A stretch of DNA of 64,000 nucleotides, from assembly GCA_001599755.1 (NCBI GenBank), contig BCHX01000003.1, positions 496,001 through 560,000 on the forward strand, written 5' to 3'. This DNA comes from Gliomastix tumulicola (lineage: Eukaryota > Ascomycota > Sordariomycetes > Hypocreales > Bionectriaceae). The notes under the pieces were generated by a model, which searched no databases, was not told the DNA's origin, and saw only the letters and a list, made by a program, of their open reading frames with translations. The position numbers and the translations under genes were made by a program. Position 1 is the stretch's first letter. Each line of letters starts with the position of its first letter. Below, one piece after another: positions 31,143 through 43,682 of this stretch.

Positions 31143-34100
31143 ATGACTGTAAGTCAGCGACCGTGTCCTTCCTCTCGACCCCGATGTTATCATTCGCCTC
31201 GGCGAGTCGACCCCGCCATTGTCCCTCGAGCGCCCCAAACAGTCATCCTTGGATCGCCAGACGTACAGGGCCAACTCTAACACCTCTCACCGTAGGACGC
31301 CAAGATGAGCGACGTCGACCTAGCGACCCGCGTCGCGGTCGACGAATCCGTCGTCGGTCACACCGAAATCGACGAGTCCCTCTACAGCCGACAGCTCTAC
31401 GTTCTGGGCCACGAGGCCATGAAGCGCATGGGCGCCTCCAACGTCCTGATCGTCGGTCTAAAAGGTCTTGGTGTGGAAGTTGCGAAGAACATTGCGCTGG
31501 CTGGTGTTAAGAGCCTGACGCTCTACGATCCTGCACCGGTGCAGATTGCCGACCTTTCCTCACAGTTCTTCCTCACTCCCGATGATGTCGGGAAGCCGCG
31601 GGATCAAGCAACGGTGCCCCGGGTGGCCGAGCTCAATGCTTACACGCCAGTCAAGCTTCACCAGTCGCCTAGGTATGTGTCATACAGTATTGAATTGACC
31701 TAACCACTGAGCCCCTGCTAACAGCCTACTTAGCCTCGATGACAACCTCCAGCAGTTCGACAAGTTCCAGATCGTGGTTCTGACGGGTGTACCGATCCAG
31801 TCTCAAAAGTCCATTGCCGACTACTGCCACTCCAAGGGCATCTACGTCGTCATCGCCGACTCGTATGGTCTGTTCGGCTCCATCTTCTGCGACTTTGGCG
31901 AAAAATTCACATGCATCGACCCTACCGGAGAGACACCATCGAGCGGGATCGTTGCGGCGATTGATGAGGAGGGACTGGTTTCCGCACTCGACGAAACACG
32001 ACACGGTCTAGAAGACGGCGACTATGTGACTTTCTCCGAGCTTGAGGGAATGGAAGCTCTGAACGGTGGCGAGCCCCGAAAGATTACCGTTAAGGGACCT
32101 TACACTTTCTCCATCGGTGACGTGTCAGGGCTGGGTCAATACAAGCGCGGTGGCATGTACCATCAGGTCAAGATGCCCAAGATCATCAACTTCAAGACCT
32201 TCACCGAGGCCCTGAGGGAGCCTGAGTTTCTCGTGTCCGATTTTGCCAAGTTTGATCGACCTCAGCAGCTTCACCTAGGCTTCCAGGCCCTCCATGCGTT
32301 CCAGGTTGCGAAGAACCGACTGCCGAATCCCATGGATGACGACGATGCTCTGGTTGTCCTGGGCGCTGCGAAGAAGTTCGCAGAGCAGGAGAAGATCGAG
32401 GTCGAGTTCGACGAAAAGCTCATCAAGGAGCTCAGCTACCAGGCTACCGGTGATTTGAACGCCATGGCGGCCTTCTTCGGTGGCATTGTCGCACAAGAGA
32501 TTCTCAAGGCTGTTTCAGGCAAGTTTCAGCCGATTCAGCAGTGGTTCTACTTTGACTCGCTCGAGTCGCTCCCCACCGGTGTCAAGCGCTCGCCGGAGAC
32601 GTGCCGCCCCATCGGAAGCAGATACGATGGCCAGATCGCAGTCTTCGGAACCGAATTTCAAGAGAAGATTGCCAATCTGAAGCAATTCTTGGTTGGTGCG
32701 GGTGCGATTGGTTGCGAGACCCTCAAGAACTGGGCAATGATCGGTCTCGGCACTGGGCCCAAGGGGAAGATTTGGGTCACGGATATGGACTCTATCGAGA
32801 AGAGCAACCTGAACCGTCAGTTCCTCTTCCGTGCCGCTGATGTTGGTGGTATGAAGAGCGACTGCGCCGCCCGAGCTGTGCAGCGGATGAATCCCGAACT
32901 CGTTGGTCATATCGAGACCCTCAAGGAGAGAGTCAGCCCCGACACGGAGCATGTTTTCAACGAAGATTTCTGGCAGAACCTCGACGGCGTGACGAACGCC
33001 CTCGACAATGTTGAAGCTCGCACATATGTCGATCGCCGCTGCGTCTTCTTCCGCAAGCCTCTCCTCGAGAGTGGCACGCTCGGAACCAAGGGCAACACGC
33101 AGGTGGTTCTGCCTCACCTTACTGAGTCCTACTCTTCCTCGCAGGACCCCCCTGAGAAGGAGTTCCCGATGTGCACCATTCGAAGCTTCCCCAACAAGAT
33201 CGAGCATACTATTGCGTGGTCCAAGGAGCACATGTTCGAGAAGTCTTTTGTCAAGGCTCCTCAGACTGTCAATCTCTACCTGACACAGCCGAAGTTCATG
33301 GAGTCGACCCTCAAGCAGGGAGGCAACCAGAGGGAGACCCTGGAGACGATCCGCACCTACCTTACCACTGAGCGACCCCGCACGTTTGAAGATTGCATTG
33401 CTTGGGCTAGGATGCAGTTCGAGACTGAGTTCCACAACAAGATTCAACAGCTGCTGCACAACTTCCCCAAGGACGCTGAGACGTCGACTGGTACTCCATT
33501 CTGGTCTGGACCGAAGCGAGCCCCTGACGCACTCAAGTTCGACCCCAACAACAAGACTCACTTCGACTTCGTTGTTGCGGGGGCGAACCTGCACGCTTTC
33601 AACTACAACATCAAGAACCCTGGCGCCGACAAGGATTACTATCTCAGAGAGCTGGAGAACGTGATCGTGCCAGACTTCTCCCCTGATGCCAATGTCAAGA
33701 TTCAGGTCAACGACAATGATCCGGTAAGTCCAATAATCCATTCTCACCCCTCAACCTTGGTACTGATGCTCCCTTAGGACCCGAACGCTGGCGCCGGTGA
33801 CGACAACGATGAGCTAGAGAAGATCGTCGCTAGCATCCCATCCCCTGGAACTCTGTCAGGATTCCAGCTTAACCCTGTCGATTTCGAGAAGGATGACGAT
33901 TCGAACTACCACATCGACTTCATCACGGCTTGCAGTAACCTACGAGCTGAGAACTACAAGATTGAACCAGCAGACCGTCACAAGACCAAGTTCATTGCTG
34001 GCAAGATCATCCCGGCCATCGCCACGACGACCGCTTTGGTCACTGGTCTCGTCGAGTTCGAGCTGTTCAAGGTGATCGACGGCAAGGATGACCTGGAGCA

Positions 34101-34506
34101 GTACAAGAACGGCTTCGTTAACCTGGCGTTGCCTTTCTTTGGCTTCAGCGAGCCTATCGCCAGTCCCAAGGTGGTGTACCAGGGACCTGATGGCAAGGTG
34201 ACGCTGGACAAGATCTGGGATCGCTTCGAGGTTGACGACATCACCCTCCAGGAGTTGCTGGACTACTTCAAGGAGAAGGGCCTAACTGTCAGTATGCTGA
34301 GCTCCGGAGTGAGCCTGCTGTACGCGGCCTTCTTCCCGCCCAGCAAGCTCAAGGACAGGTATCCCCTCAAGCTGAGCAAGCTGGTCGAGACCATCTCCAA
34401 GAAGCCGATCCCCGCTCACCAGAAGGAGGTCATCTTTGAGATTGTGGCCGAGGATGCCAATGAAGAGGATGTCGAGGTGCCATACATCAAGGTGAGAGTG
34501 CAATAG
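31143..34506 (+). CDS. uba1: Ubiquitin-activating enzyme E1
   Basis: Four exons, 31143-31148, 31296-31672, 31734-33723 and 33778-34506, give 1033 residues, the standard E1 length. The enzyme adenylates ubiquitin with ATP and forms the E1 thioester, feeding all E2s. The inactive adenylation half starts SLYSRQLYVLGHEAMKRM with VLIVGLKGLGVEVAKNIALAG. The active half has FLVGAGAIGCETLKNWAMIG and VTDMDSIEKSNLNRQFLFR. The catalytic Cys is in EFPMCTIRSFPNKIEHTI. The ubiquitin-fold domain is the C-terminal 100 residues (DKIWDRFEVDDITLQELL). The first exon codes only Met-Thr before a 147-base intron; initiation at ATG 31305 is an alternative that would skip five residues. Confidence 0.95.
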
Positions 34507-35055
34507 ACACATTGATGGATGGACGGATGGCGGGATGACTTTACATGAGAAACATGAGAGAAGGGGTATCGGTAGTACTATTGTACAGGCATAAGTGAAA
34601 CCTCATAGAATGTACTCGTTTCTGTTAGAGAGTGGCTCCAGTGGAAGTCTACAATCATAACCAGACAGGCCTGGTGACATGTCAATCCTATCGATCGCGA
34701 CGATCCGTGCCCCCCAACCTCGGAGGGTTCCTGTTGTGACAAGTCTCAGAAACGCCCCGTAATACCGTGCTGACGATAGTGTGGTGGTTGGGCTGTTTGC
34801 AGCGCTTGGCTGCCGGTAGTGTCACGGGGTAAAAATGCTAAGGTCTTATAACCAGGTAAACCGTCCCCCCTTACGTCACCATTATAAATGGAGGGGAATG
34901 AATAAGGGATTGGTAAGATGGTCTAGGTGTTGACATTCTCCCCTTAGTGCATTATTTTAGGTAAGCTGGGTATGTGTCCATAGTATGTAAGTGAGCCTGA
35001 TTGACGTCCTGAAGGTGTTGAGGTGCGTTGAGTCTTTTCGTATAAAGAGTGCTTG
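34507..35055. other. Intergenic, promoter of the hydroquinone reductase gene
   Basis: No gene seen. TATAAA occurs at 35041, only 15 bases before the first ATG (35056) but 180 before the second (35221). Confidence 0.45.
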
Positions 35056-36408
35056 ATGGTCCTTCAAAGCAGTGCAGTGCGGGTTCTCCGGCTTGCTTCT
35101 ATTACATCTCAGAATCTCCCTCGAGGACTAGCGACCTACACCGTAGCATCGTCCGCAAGCAGACCAGCAGGTGATATCAGACACAGACCTTTCTCAACCA
35201 CACGCAAGATCACAGCAACCATGGCCGAGCAGCAGCAGCAGCAGCAGCAGCCGCCCGCGGGCAGCATGTGGACGGGAATCAATGACAAGGCGGGCGAGTT
35301 CAAGCGCCAGGTCAGCTCGTTCAGGGACTTGATCTCCCGCGAGCCCGGCGCCAAGTATCCCCCCGAGAAGGGCCGGTACCATCTCTTCGTGTCTTACGCC
35401 TGTCCTTGGGTATGAGAAGCTTACCCCGCCTCTGATTTTCATCATCGCCAACCCCGCATGACCACAAAGGAGTGCTGACCAATGTAGGCTCACCGCACGC
35501 TGATTGCGCGCAAGCTCAAGGGCCTCGAGGACTTCATCTCCTTCTCCGCCGTGCACTGGCACCTCGCCGAGGGCGGCTGGCGCTTCCCGACCGAGGAGGA
35601 GAAGGAGCCTGAGAAGAACGTGATCCCCTCCCCGCTCGAGGGCCACGAGAAGTTCACACGTCTGAGGGAGATCTACTTTGAGAGCGAGCCTGAGTACACG
35701 GCTCGGTTCACGGTGCCCGTGCTGTACGACAAAAAGACGAAGCGCATCGTGAGCAACGAGAGCAGCGAGATTCTGCGCATGCTGGGGACCGAGGTGAGCA
35801 TCCACGGAACATGGGGATTGATGACAACTGTGAGCAGAGCTGATGCATCCTAGTTCGACGACCTCATCGAGGAGAAGTACCGCAGCATCGTGCTCTACCC
35901 CGAGGACCTCGCCGCGCAGATCGAGGAGACGCACAGCTGGGTCTACGACAACATCAACAACGGCGTCTACAAGTCGGGCTTCGCCAGCACGTACGAGGCC
36001 TACGAGCGCAACGTGACGGCGCTCTTCGAGTCCCTGGACCGCGCCGAGGCGCACCTCGCGACGGTCGAGGCCAAGGGCCCCTACTGGTTCGGCGACCGCC
36101 TCACCGAGGTCGACGTCCGGCTGTACGTGACGCTCGTGCGCTTCGACCCCGTGTACGTGCAGCACTTCAAGTGCAACATCAGGGACATCCGCTCGGGCTA
36201 CCCGCTGCTGCACCGCTGGCTGCGCAACCTGTACTGGGGCCACGAGGACTCCTTCGGCAGCACCACCGACTTCGACCACATCAAGTGGCACTACATGCGC
36301 AGCCACACCAACATCAACCCCAAGAGCATCACGCCGCTGGGCCCGCTGCCGCACATCCTGCCTCAGCTGGAGGAGGTGCCTGCTGTCGTCGCGGCGACGC
36401 GCAAGTAG
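35056..36408 (+). CDS. Glutathionyl-hydroquinone reductase / omega-like glutathione transferase (Ecm4 type)
   Basis: Three exons, 35056-35409, 35488-35793 and 35854-36408, give 404 residues. The active-site Cys lies in FVSYACPWAHRTLIARKLK, split by intron 1, as in Xi-class S-glutathionyl-hydroquinone reductases. It reduces glutathionyl-quinones with release of GSSG. The GSH site includes NESSEILRML, and the C-terminal helical domain has GDRLTEVDVRLYVTLVRFD. The first 40 residues (VLQSSAVRVLRLASITSQNL) look like a mitochondrial presequence. An internal Met at 35221 (MAEQQQQQQQPP) would start a cytosolic form of 349 residues; the TATA-like sequence at 35041 fits that shorter transcript better. 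Dual targeting is inference. Confidence 0.9.
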
Positions 36409-37816
36409 GGAGTGTGTGTGGGAGAAGATGGAGACACGTGGGAGAGGGCTTTGAGACGATGCGCTGGTCAGGTTTCACGTCATGAGTCAGGGTGAAAAAG
36501 TCCATGGTGAACGCCAAATGATGGACATTGATTACTTCTTCGTTCGACGAGATAGGTCATGAAATACACGTAATAATAGCAGTCTATCCTACCGGCTATC
36601 GTCAATCAGATCGTATTTCCTCGATTCGAGTCGAGAGCAATCAGCTTGTCCTCAGTGTAATGTCTGGATCGCTTCCTCTAGGGTGCTTGCTTCGTCGGAA
36701 CCGAACTGGAAGCTTCCACCATTTCGGTGCTTGGTGCTTGGTGCTCTTATCTCTTATCGGCAGATCGATAGCTCACCTATTCAGAGTGGAGATCACAGCG
36801 GTAGCCTGGCGAACCTGGACCAAGCATCAACACCAGACGAAGTGGCAAAGCGTCACCTGGTCCCCCTTCACATTGGAAGTGCGCCTCCTGTGCCGCCCTC
36901 AATTTCCAGCCGGTCAAGCGCTGCTCTCTCTCCTGCATCCTGACGAAAAAAACGAGACCCGACTCATTAAACCGCGTGCAACCTGACGGAATACAGCAGC
37001 CCTGGAGACGTTTCAGTGGTCCCTGCTGCATCCCCACTGCGCCCAACGGTCTCCACCCGCCGCCAGCGAACAAACGAACTGGAACCTAACAGTTGCAGGC
37101 TTGCAGCCCTCCACCTCTCGCTGTATCTCCCAAACGCCCAGACCCAGACAGGCTCTCTCTCCTCTGTGGCATCCAGGCCTGTCTATTTCGTCTCCCCCCA
37201 AGGCAACACACCCTCTACCAACCCTCGTCCAATTGCCTCAGCCAAGGCTTCCTGCCTGGCATTTTCCTGACCTGCCCACACCACCTTGACCACCACCCCC
37301 AAACGCACCAAATACGCACCCGCACCCGCATACGCACGCAACCACACCACTTCGCAACCACAGACGCACGCCCACAAACTGACCACCTGCACGCATTTCG
37401 CACCCGTCCGCGCACAGCTCCTGCTGCTCTGGCGCCTCCATTAAGCTCATCGTCATTGTCGCCTCCCCTTCCCACCTCCCTGAAGCACCACCACTCTCGT
37501 CTTTTCTCAACGCCCAACGCCCCCATTCGCACCGCATTTCTGTGCCTCAAGCTGCACTCTGCGACTTCTTGTCACAAACCGACCGACCAACCGCCTCCGC
37601 AAATCGGCTCAATTGTCTCTCGATTGCATAGCCTCCAAACCCAGAAATCTCAACAACCTCGTCCATACCGCACGCCTTTTCACATTGTCGCGACAAACTT
37701 GTTACTACGACCCGAACCACGAGAGAGTACCACCACCCGGACTTTTTACTCTTTTTCTCGCCGACTGGCGGCCGGCGATCGATCTCGACAAATGCGCATA
37801 GCCCAATCGCCTTGCT
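36409..37816. other. Intergenic and long pyrimidine/CA-rich leader of the eIF4E-binding protein gene
   Basis: From about 37090 the plus strand is strongly C/A/T-rich (repeated ccacc, cgcac), typical of a long 5' UTR of a regulatory gene. A 276-codon frame at 37093-37923 follows this composition and runs out of frame into the real first exon, so I treat it as spurious. Confidence 0.5.
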
Positions 37817-40336
37817 ATGTACATCAGATATACTTCAGAGGAGCTCCTCTTCCTGCGGGACTCGCCATTATGCGAGCAGCCAGAAGGCCTGCCACCGGCG
37901 GAGGAGTGGATGGGGTACGTTGATCGTCCATACTTGAGCTGAGATGAGACTTTGAATGCTGGATGAATTGGCTAACTGGTTGTTTCTTGGGAATAGACTA
38001 CCGCAAGAGTCGGGGCGAACACAACAGCAGTCGCGCTCAACTAACATGGGCGCCTTTGACAAGTTCCGAAACAACATCGATAACCCCCTCCTTGACCAGT
38101 CCAGTCGGCGGCCTGGTGTTGACCGCCATGTCTCTCGCAACAGCGCCACGAGTTCGTCTACCCTCCAGCCTGGTTTTTCGGCCTTGGTCTTGTTGTGCAT
38201 AAGCTGACGCTTTCGCCCCCTATTCTAGATCCCGAGGACATTGTTTTTGGCCCCCCTCGCATGGCATTCGCCTCATCTGGGCGCGGGGGTGGTAAGACAG
38301 TCGACGGCGAAAAGGCGCCCAAAGACGGTGACGCCCAGAGCCGGTTCGCCAATCTGCGCACTCGAAATGGAGAGTCCGACGGCGATCGATTCCGTGAGTC
38401 CAGGAACGCCAACCCGTTGAGACGACGGGGCGATACCGACGATAGCGACGGCGGCTGGACCCCAGTCAAGCCTCGCAAGAGCTTTGGGGCTGAAGGCGCA
38501 GAGCGCTTTCGGGACAAGTTCGCCGGAACCCTTCGCGATGACAAGAAGACACCGCGCACGATCGGCGAACGGTCAGCCCGCCCATTTGACTCGTTGACGA
38601 GAGATAAGGAACGAGAGAGAGACAGCGAGGAGGGTGCGAACAAGAACGGCACCGACTCTTGGCACAAGTCCAAGACCAGCGAAACCCGTGTCCCCGAGAA
38701 GCGCGAGCGCATCGACCGCGCAAAGAGTTGGAGGGAGAGGGACCCCGAAGCCGAGCAGCAGGATGAGCGCGACTCTAGGCTGCCCGATAGACGATGGGGT
38801 GGCCGTGCTGAGCGTGAGCCGGAATGGCTGGATGAACCCCAGGAGGCCCGACCAGAGGCTCGTACTCAGCAGGACTTCCAGAAGTGGATGGAGGCCATGA
38901 AACAGGCCAAGAACGGCAGCGCCGCCCCTTCAAAGCCTACAGCCGTCCCGATACCAGACCCGAGCCCTGAGGCTTCCAGACCTCCTATTCAGTCGGCGCC
39001 AGCAGCTGAGATAGGCCCCGACAAGTTTTTCATGGCATTTGGTTCCACAACATCGACAGACGTCAAAACCCCCGGGGAGCAAACGGATGCCCCCAATCGT
39101 GCCAAGGCAGCCGGGAAGTCATCCAGGTTCACTTCCTTCTTCTCTCAAGCACAGCCGGACAGGGTCGAGCCGCCACCGTCGGCACCAGTGCTGCCGTCAT
39201 ACATCCCTGAGCCAGCACCGGCGATATTCTCAGGCGGAATGCCTATAGCTTCGCCATCCGCACCACCTGACGACGAGAAGCAGGCATTCCAGCTCCTCCT
39301 CTCGAAGCTGCAGAAGCAGTCTATGAGCGCCACGCCACCGGGCGCCTCGGCCTTTCCAACCCCCGGCCACGGACATCCGGGAGATGCAGGAAAGAACCAT
39401 GTCTCAGCTTCGCCTCTTCAGGCGCTTTTGGGCGGAAACCAGAGGGATGGGCCTATTGGACGCCCACCCCCTCATCACGAGATTCTGGCGCCCCGACCGC
39501 AGCCCCAAGCTGCGCGCCCAGAACAGCTTCTGCAAGATTTAGTTGGACACCATCAGCGTGTGTCCAGTCAAGGCTCCGGTCGCGGTGATGGTACAGTTCC
39601 TCGAAACAATAACAGTAACACTGAGTTCTTGATGAACCTCATGCGCGGCCCAGGCGGTCCTGATCGAGCCGACTCAGCCATGCTACGTGCCTTCCAGCAG
39701 GCACCGCCGCCCAACCAAGGGCCTCCTCCCCCACCATCGGATGAGTACCAGCGGGAGAACCGCAACGCCCAGCGACAAGTGCGGCCCGGACCTCCTCCCG
39801 GGTTTCCGATGGATGATGGTAGTGATTTCATGCCGAATCCCAACCAACCTACGCAAATCTTGCAGCGCCCTCCTCCCCCGCCGGGCCTAGAGCAGATGCC
39901 ACCGAATTGGATGGCCGGGCGAGGACAGATGCCTCCTCCCCCGACTCAGCAAGGCCCACCACCTCCTCCTCAGCAGGGTCAGGGACAGGGCCCGCAAGGC
40001 CAGCATCCCCAGCAGCGAGGCCCGCCGATGCTGCCGCCGCCAGGCCTGGCCGGTAGGAACCCGCCGCCGCCCGGCATGCCCCCGATGTTCCCGCCCAACT
40101 TCCCACCCGGCGCTATGCCTCCTCNCCCCGACATGGGCCCGCCTCGTAACATGGGACCTCCGCCCCCGGGGTTCTTCGGCCAGATGCCGCCCGGATTCAT
40201 GCTGCCCGGTATGAGGGGCTTCGGCGGACCGCCGCCTCAGGTTGAGTCACCCGGTGGCTTCGGCCCTACGTCTCCCTTTGAGGCTCGCGGCATGATGCCC
40301 CCCGGCGGCCCAGGTGCGAACTTCGGCCGGGGCTGA
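37817..40336 (+). CDS. eIF4E-binding protein, 4E-T/Eap1-like
   Basis: Three exons, 37817-37914, 37997-38172 and 38229-40336, give 793 residues. Exon 1 encodes YIRYTSEELLFLRDSPL: YTSEELL fits the YxxxxL-phi eIF4E-binding motif exactly, at the N-terminus as in 4E-T proteins (human YTKEELL). The middle is charged and disordered with a short conserved segment (DDSDGGWTPVKPRKSFG; RTQQDFQKWMEAMKQA), and the last 250 residues are Pro/Gly/Met-rich (PPPPGLEQMPPNW; GMPPMFPPNFPPGAMPP). Such proteins repress translation and carry eIF4E to P-bodies. Position 40125 is an N in the assembly, leaving one unknown residue. The motif and layout support the call; I have not seen an alignment. Confidence 0.75.
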
Positions 40337-41038
40337 ACGTCGTATTCTTCCCGCCGTTCCAGGGAACATTCCTTCCCAAACCTCCCCTTTTCACTTCTCC
40401 CTTTAAGGGGTTATCGGGTGGGGGGAAAACATATGAGCTCACCCGAACACAAAAACTCGTGTAACTTTCTGTCAGATATCTGTATCAAAGAAGATGCCTT
40501 TAGCATCTTACGCCCTGTCGATGCTTTTTACCATTTTCGTTTCCAAGTTTCACGGGGTATTGGTAACGTCTTTTATCTTCATCTAGCCCCAGTTTCACTG
40601 CATTGGGGGGGGGGGGGGGGGGGTCTTGAAGATGGGAGGCACTGCTGCTTCTGGTTTGAGGCAGGTATTGCTGGCGGATATGATGACGAGTTCATTTACC
40701 AACATTACGCGGGATGGGAGGATTTAGGGTGGATGGTAGGGCAAGAAGAAGGGGATGAATACCATCTGTCAAGTATGAATCACAATTAAATGGCGGGAAT
40801 CGCTCGAGTCTTTGTGAAGTCTGTGGATCTTGTTGGAAGAACCTGCCAAGATTAGGATGTAGGAGATTCAAGTGATTCACGATATGTGTCATTAATATGC
40901 CGGGTGGCCCTATCTTCAACTCACCCCTCCGCTTCGCAACGCCTACGGAATATACACAATCTTTCTGCCAAGCATTCCCCCCTTCCCCTGTCGCTTCATA
41001 TCAAAAACACCCCTCGGGGCAGTGTTGCTGTGAACTAT
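40337..41038. other. Convergent intergenic region with a 19-base G tract
   Basis: 3' flanks of the eIF4E-binding protein and Sec1 genes. A run of 19 G occurs at 40605-40623. The small frame 40418-40789 spans this tract and has no recognisable content. Confidence 0.5.
40605..40623. repeat. Poly-G homopolymer
   Basis: Nineteen consecutive G on the plus strand. Length is likely to vary and to be poorly resolved in sequencing. Confidence 0.85.
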
Positions 41039-43682
41039 TTACTTCTTCATGCCTAGGAAATTCCTCCTCTTCTTCTCCTTGTGGAGCTTCCCGTCGTCGT
41101 GGTGCACGGGCTGCTGCGGCGGCCGTCCGGAGCCGTTGCTGCTGGGGGCGGGAGGCCTCGGGCTGCTGTTGAGCGACATGCTGGACATGGCCTGCGTCGG
41201 GGGAGCCATGGGACCGCTGCTGCCGCCGCCGCCAGGTCTGCTGGGTAGACCTCCCGTGGGTGGCGGTCGACGGCCGATGCTATGGCTGGATGAGTTCTGC
41301 GTAGGCACGCCGGGTCTCGCAGGACCACCGGGTCCTCCTCCCATGGGCGAGGGCACGGGGGGAGCAGGCCGCTCGAAGACGTGTGCGGGTGCGCGCGGTT
41401 TCGGCCGATCGGCGGGGAGATCGAGCTGCGGCCTCGGACGGCGGAGGTCACGCAGCTGGCGCACGTAGAGGGTGGGCGTGAGCATGTGCGACGTGGCGAG
41501 GATAACGTCGCGGCCCTTCTCGGCGCCGACCTCGTAGCAGGCCCTGCTCTCGCTGTACGTCGCGCCGCCGGCCATGAAGACGAGGATGCGCTGGCGGTTC
41601 TCGGGCGGGCGGCGACCGGCGGCGGCCCAGTTCGGTCTTCCGGCGCGGAGGGAGCCGCCTTGGGCGAGGAGCATGTCCTCGTTGGGGTCGATCGGCGGCT
41701 TGACGTAGGGGAAGTCGGTCTGGTCGAGCGTGCCCTTGGCCTGGGCCTCAAGCATACTCTTGAGGACGGGCTCGAAGCGGGAGAGGCTGTACTCCTCCTC
41801 GGACGCCTGCGTGGTCCGCGGGTCCGCGGGGAAGAGGGGCTGGCGCGGCTGCTTCGTCTCCTTGAGCTCGCGGCGGATTGTCCGTCCGCCGAGGGTTTCC
41901 AGGCTGGCAAGGACGTCTGTGTCCGGCTGTGGTAGAGAGGCGTGTGCGAGGAGTCTCTTAACATCCTCCATGATGATGCCGTCGCGGTACAGCGCATAGA
42001 GGGTGATGAGGCGCAGGCGGTCTGCAGGTGTGACCGCCTCGTCATCCAGGAGCCGGACAACCCCCTCCAGAACATTCTTTGGTCTTCTATAATCCTCGTC
42101 CAGCCCCGTAGCGAGCGTCTGCTCCGACGAGGCAATGTCCGGCAGCTTCTGGTACTGGAAGATGTTCATGCACTCCTGCGCCATGGTCAGGTGCAGCGAG
42201 TACGCCTCCTTCATCTCCTGGAACTGCGGCAGCCCCGCCAGCATGTCCCTAATGGCGCTGAGGTTCGTCGTGTCGGCGTTCTCGTTGGTGAAGTGCGGGT
42301 TCTGCTCGATGAACTTGCGGAAGTCGCCCATGAGCTTGTCGATGGTGTCCTTCATGTGCCGGTGCCTGTTCTCGACCCAGATCTTGTCCTTGTCGTTGAG
42401 CTCCATGTCCTTCTCCTCGGCCTCGGGTGTTCCCTGGTTGATCGTGGTGCGGTAGCTGACCCTGTCGCCGTCGACGATGGGGAGAAGGTCGTGTGCCATG
42501 GCCTGGTAGGTGAACTCGTGGACAAGGGGTGCCGCGATGTCCATCGCTCGGTCGGTGATGAGCAGCGTCGCCTGTGGTCTCGTGGATGGCGGGGGGAAGT
42601 TGGAGTTCCAGTGCGCATAGGTGTCGAGCTCCTGCTGAACGAAGTTGGCGAGGTGAGAGCACAGGACGGCCGCCTCCCAGCTCTGGTCTCTCGGGCGCCA
42701 GTACCTAATCTTGGGGTACTCTCCCAGAGTAATGCATATCCCAGCAATCTGTCAGGTCCGTCAGTCAGCAGAGGTTCTCCTGTGGCCTCCAAGAAGCTGT
42801 CATTCTACGGCTCCCCTCTCTCATCATCTACCCCGCGGTCCCCTGACATACTTTCTGAGCCAGATTCTTGAGATGAGCAGCAACAAGCGAGTCGCACTCG
42901 CGGTGGTAGAGGATCGGAAAGCTCCACGGGTCCCTCATCGTTATTACGTTCGATTCGCGCGGGTAGAAGTCGACGAAGAGAGTCTTGGAGCTGGCGCGGA
43001 GCTGTCGCACGCCGGGGAAGTCGTCGATCTTCCGCCGCAGGTTCGCATCCATGAGGTTCGTCCAGAGCAGGTACGCGCTGCGGTATCGTCGTCGCTCAAA
43101 GTCGGCTAGCAGGCAGTCGACAATGTGTGGCTCCGGGGAGAGGATGTAGATGGCGTCCATCTCCGGATTCGGCTCGCGACGGTTCTCGATGCGCTCGATC
43201 GCTGGGGAGTTCGTAAGGCTACGGTCAGCGGGTGGCTACACTTTCGGAGGAGCCGCATCGACGGCTGGAAGCAGGGGGAGCGTGTCGTACTCGCGATGTT
43301 ATTATTGAGGATGTCATCTTCCTTGACGGCATTGTCGATGATCTTCTTCGAGGTGCCGTCGACGATCAGGCATTTCCACTACAAGTCGGGTTGGGCGTCG
43401 GTGTCAGCAGGAACAGTGTCCGACCGATACGACGGCAGGACAGGCTACCGTGTAGTTGCATGATTTCGGACTACCGCCATCGGAGGCTGCGGTACTCGGG
43501 GAGTCTTACATCGCCTTGTGTAATGTTCTTAATCTCCTGAAGAATAGCTATCGCACGAAACAGGTCAGCGGGGAGATCCAGACAACCAGACTGGCGGTAT
43601 GGCAAGCGGCGAGACAGCTCCAGCCGCACACATAGACAAGCTACTGACCATCGCGCTGCTCCTGGATGACGGAGAGCCCCAT
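41039..43682 (-). CDS. sec1: Sec1/Munc18 family protein (Sec1, exocytosis)
   Basis: Five exons, 43649-43682, 43510-43547, 43291-43378, 42852-43201 and 41039-42748, give 739 residues. It binds exocytic SNARE complexes at the plasma membrane and promotes vesicle fusion. Diagnostic SM segments are GLSVIQEQRDAILQEI at the start, WKCLIVDGTSKKIIDN, IERIENRREPNPEMDAIYIL (domain 1), LLITDRAMDIAAPLVHEFTY (domain 2) and QRILVFMAGGATYSESRACY with DVILATSHMLTPTLYVRQLRDL near the end. The C-terminal 130 residues are Pro/Gly/Ser-rich and finish in a basic patch (KEKKRRNFLGMKK), an extension usual in filamentous fungi and absent from the mammalian protein. Exon 1 is 34 bases and exon 2 only 38. Confidence 0.93.

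Noticed and set aside
37093..37923. 276-codon frame before the eIF4E-binding protein gene
   Set aside because: It follows leader composition (Pro/His/Thr-rich) and is out of frame with the eIF4E-binding exon.
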